Shown here: piece by piece, positions 62,246-64,000 of the stretch | Layout of the letters: each line of letters begins with the position of its first letter | Position numbering within the stretch: the stretch's first letter is position 1 | Assembly: GCA_012932865.1 (NCBI GenBank) | Contig: SAXG01000018.1 | Span: 744,001 to 808,000 of the forward strand | From: Amylostereum areolatum | Lineage: Eukaryota > Basidiomycota > Agaricomycetes > Russulales > Stereaceae | DNA length: 64,000 nt | Reading direction: 5' to 3' | Program-made: the position numbers and the translations under genes | Notes under the pieces: generated by a model | Told to the model about the DNA's origin: nothing | Database searches by the model: none | The model's input: only the letters and a program-made list of their open reading frames with translations

Positions 62246-63965
62246 TCAGAACCTCTTCGAGTCCTGCCAGCTGCTGTACTGGGGACTCGCTATCCCGCCA
62301 AAACCGCCTGATCCGTTGAGTCCACCAGCACTACTGAACCCAGCCAGCTTCTTCTGTCCATACATCTTCCATCCGTACCATCCGCCTGCGCAAACGCCCA
62401 CGAACAAGAACACCTTCAACCACGAGAACGAGCCGGAAGACGACGCGAACTTGGTGCGGATCTGGTTGCGCTGGCTGTCCTCCGCGGAGAGCACGGCAGA
62501 ATAGGTAGAAACGGAGATGACGCTGGGATCGGTGGTGAGACACAAGCGGTTTCAGGGGGGTGGATGAAGACGACGCACTCATGGGGATCGTGAACGTCGC
62601 CAGTGAGGGCGGAGAATCCCACATATGGGTTAGGGGGAAGGGTGATTCCACGGACGGAAAAGCAGTCTGTCCAGTCGTCCCCTGTAAAGGCAGATCAGCA
62701 ACTATAAATTGACAACCACGGGCCACTTACATCCTTTGTACTGGATCTTGACCTATACAACCGTCAGTCCTGGTCGACAACAGTGATGGGTAGGAGCATA
62801 CATCTAGCATAGTATCTTTCACGTAGGTCACTTTGAGCTTGGTCGCAACGTTAGTGCGGCGGAAGTTGGCCTATTCAATGCCAGTGGGTCTTTGCACAAA
62901 TATAAAATTCGAATTGAGCTTACCGAACATGCCCCCAGCTTCTGAGACTCGCCATCGGTCTTGGAGTCGTACGGCGTATTGCCGTCGCCCATGATGCCAA
63001 CCACGCGGGGAAAGGAAAATCCGTGTCGCCCGTTTGCGTAGCTGAAAAAAAGGACAAGCAGAGTCAGGTAGAGCCGTCATTTTGAGTGGCCTCCACTCAC
63101 GTATCCAGAAACACCCCGAGGCCGTCAAAGTTATCTGGAAATAAATCAGCTTGGTGCGCGATCTGGAGGGATGCATGCGCACCTTTGCTTCCAAAAATGG
63201 GGCCAGGTTGCGCTCGGTCTTTGGTTAGCCACAAGGCCAAGCCGTCGCCATACAAGTGGGTAGATTTGTCTCCAATCTGAAGGAGTACGGAAGTCAGCAA
63301 AGGTAATCGGTTTCTACTGGGAAGTGTGGTGACCTTGAATTCAAGTTCAATGATCCAATTGTGGGCAGTGAGGGGAAGGCGGGACCATAGCCAGCCCTGC
63401 AAGGGTGACACGTATAAGCTCACACGATTCAGAGCCAGAAACATGAATGAGACGCGCCATCTGTGACTGCACCGATCTGGTCAAACGGACGTGTTTGTTG
63501 GTGTTCTTCATTGAACGAAAACATGAGCGGAACACGATGGGTTAAGCAGTCGAAACACGTACGATATATGCGTCTCCGCCAAAATCCCACCATCTGCAGA
63601 GGCGTGTAAGCAAGCGCGGAGTTGAAGCGATGACATGTTCTCTGACCGGTTTTGCAGGTCCTGGTCAATGTACGGCGCAAACAACGAGTGCGTTCGTAGT
63701 TGTGTTGTCTAGTTTGATGGTCAGCATATACTTTGACTTCTCGCTGCTAGAGGCGAAAGTGGCGGCCTCTTCTTTCGAGACGCGCATAACGGAGGCAATG
63801 AATAAACGAAGCAGAAGCCGCTGCGTAAGAAGGAGAGTTGGATCCGAGACGTACCCTCTCAATAGTCCTGTTCGCTATCCTCGTCCCGTCATGGCTCGAG
63901 TCTTGCGCAACAACGCCAAGGACGAACAAGTTGAGCAGAAGGGCGGGCCACATGAAAACCCTCAT
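62246..63965 (-). CDS. L-type lectin cargo receptor (ERGIC-53/VIP36 type)
   Basis: A type I membrane lectin of the early secretory pathway that binds high-mannose glycoproteins. It starts MRVFMWPALLLNLFVLGVVA, a signal peptide. The lectin domain has RAYTPLQMVGFWRRR, HNWIIELEFK, HLYGDGLALWLTKD, DNFDGLGVFLDTYANG and FSFPRVVGIMGDGNTPYD, with the Asp/Asn residues expected for calcium and sugar binding. YVGFSALTGDVHDPH closes it. The C terminus has a membrane helix (WLKVFLFVGVCAGGWYGWKM), a Gly/Ser tail and the end WQDSKRF, similar to the di-aromatic or KRF-type exit signals of this family. About nine short introns. It may correspond to Emp46/Emp47 in yeast; the short stalk favours the VIP36 subtype. 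Confidence 0.9.
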
Positions 63966-64000
63966 GTGGAGATGATTTTGTACAGGAGAAAAGAGAGCGA

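Noticed and set aside
1..64000. CRISPR arrays, operons, ribosome-binding sites, riboswitches
   Set aside because: Spliceosomal introns and gene content show a eukaryotic nuclear genome; no regularly spaced repeats of CRISPR type were seen.

Overview
The window looks like nuclear DNA of a mushroom-forming basidiomycete (Agaricomycetes). Nearly every gene is broken by GT-AG introns of about 50-100 nt. Housekeeping genes (LSM4, DPH5, AsnRS, ERV2-type oxidase, KRI1, ketopantoate hydroxymethyltransferase, RIT1, L-type lectin) are of fungal type. There are also lineage features such as an STE3-like receptor, expanded F-box/LRR genes and a trypsin-like family I associate with agarics. Many GC-rich stretches carry long antisense open frames, which I treat as shadows. 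All calls come from reading the sequence; no database search was possible.

Layout. 1-12 kb: two copies of a short-chain dehydrogenase and two of a GNAT acetyltransferase, one of each per strand. Between and beside them lie an STE3-type pheromone receptor with an in-frame stop and two membrane-protein genes. 12-20 kb: gene-poor GC-rich DNA, a Ser/Pro-rich protein, a poly(A)-tailed insertion flanked by 15-bp direct repeats, and a Gal80-like oxidoreductase. 20-33 kb: an F-box gene, LSM4, an F-box gene fused in frame behind a decayed second copy of the 5' part of LSM4, DPH5, AsnRS, another F-box gene and an ERV2-like sulfhydryl oxidase.

33.6-45.3 kb is a mobile-element cluster. In order it holds a tRNA-Thr(CGT) gene with a palindromic intron, a hAT-like nonautonomous DNA element (14-bp terminal inverted repeats, 8-bp target duplication), and a 10.8-kb chromodomain-containing Ty3/Gypsy LTR retrotransposon inserted at the edge of the hAT element. 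The retrotransposon has 535-bp LTRs that look identical. It shows signs of self-priming, a textbook -1 frameshift signal between gag and pol, a 259-codon open gag leader with no ATG, and a solo LTR nested inside pol. Between pol and the 3' LTR it carries a 3.2-kb module with a second zinc-knuckle protein, a basic protein and a small membrane protein. This module is the best candidate here for something undescribed.

45.3-64 kb: a 3'-only fragment of dynactin p25, a trypsin-like gene with an in-frame TAG, two unrecognised proteins, KRI1 (ribosome assembly), ketopantoate hydroxymethyltransferase (pantothenate synthesis), a type II membrane LRR protein, RIT1 (initiator tRNA modification) and an ERGIC/VIP36-type cargo lectin. 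The housekeeping genes form no pathway cluster, although several concern RNA and translation (LSM4, DPH5, AsnRS, KRI1, RIT1, tRNA-Thr).
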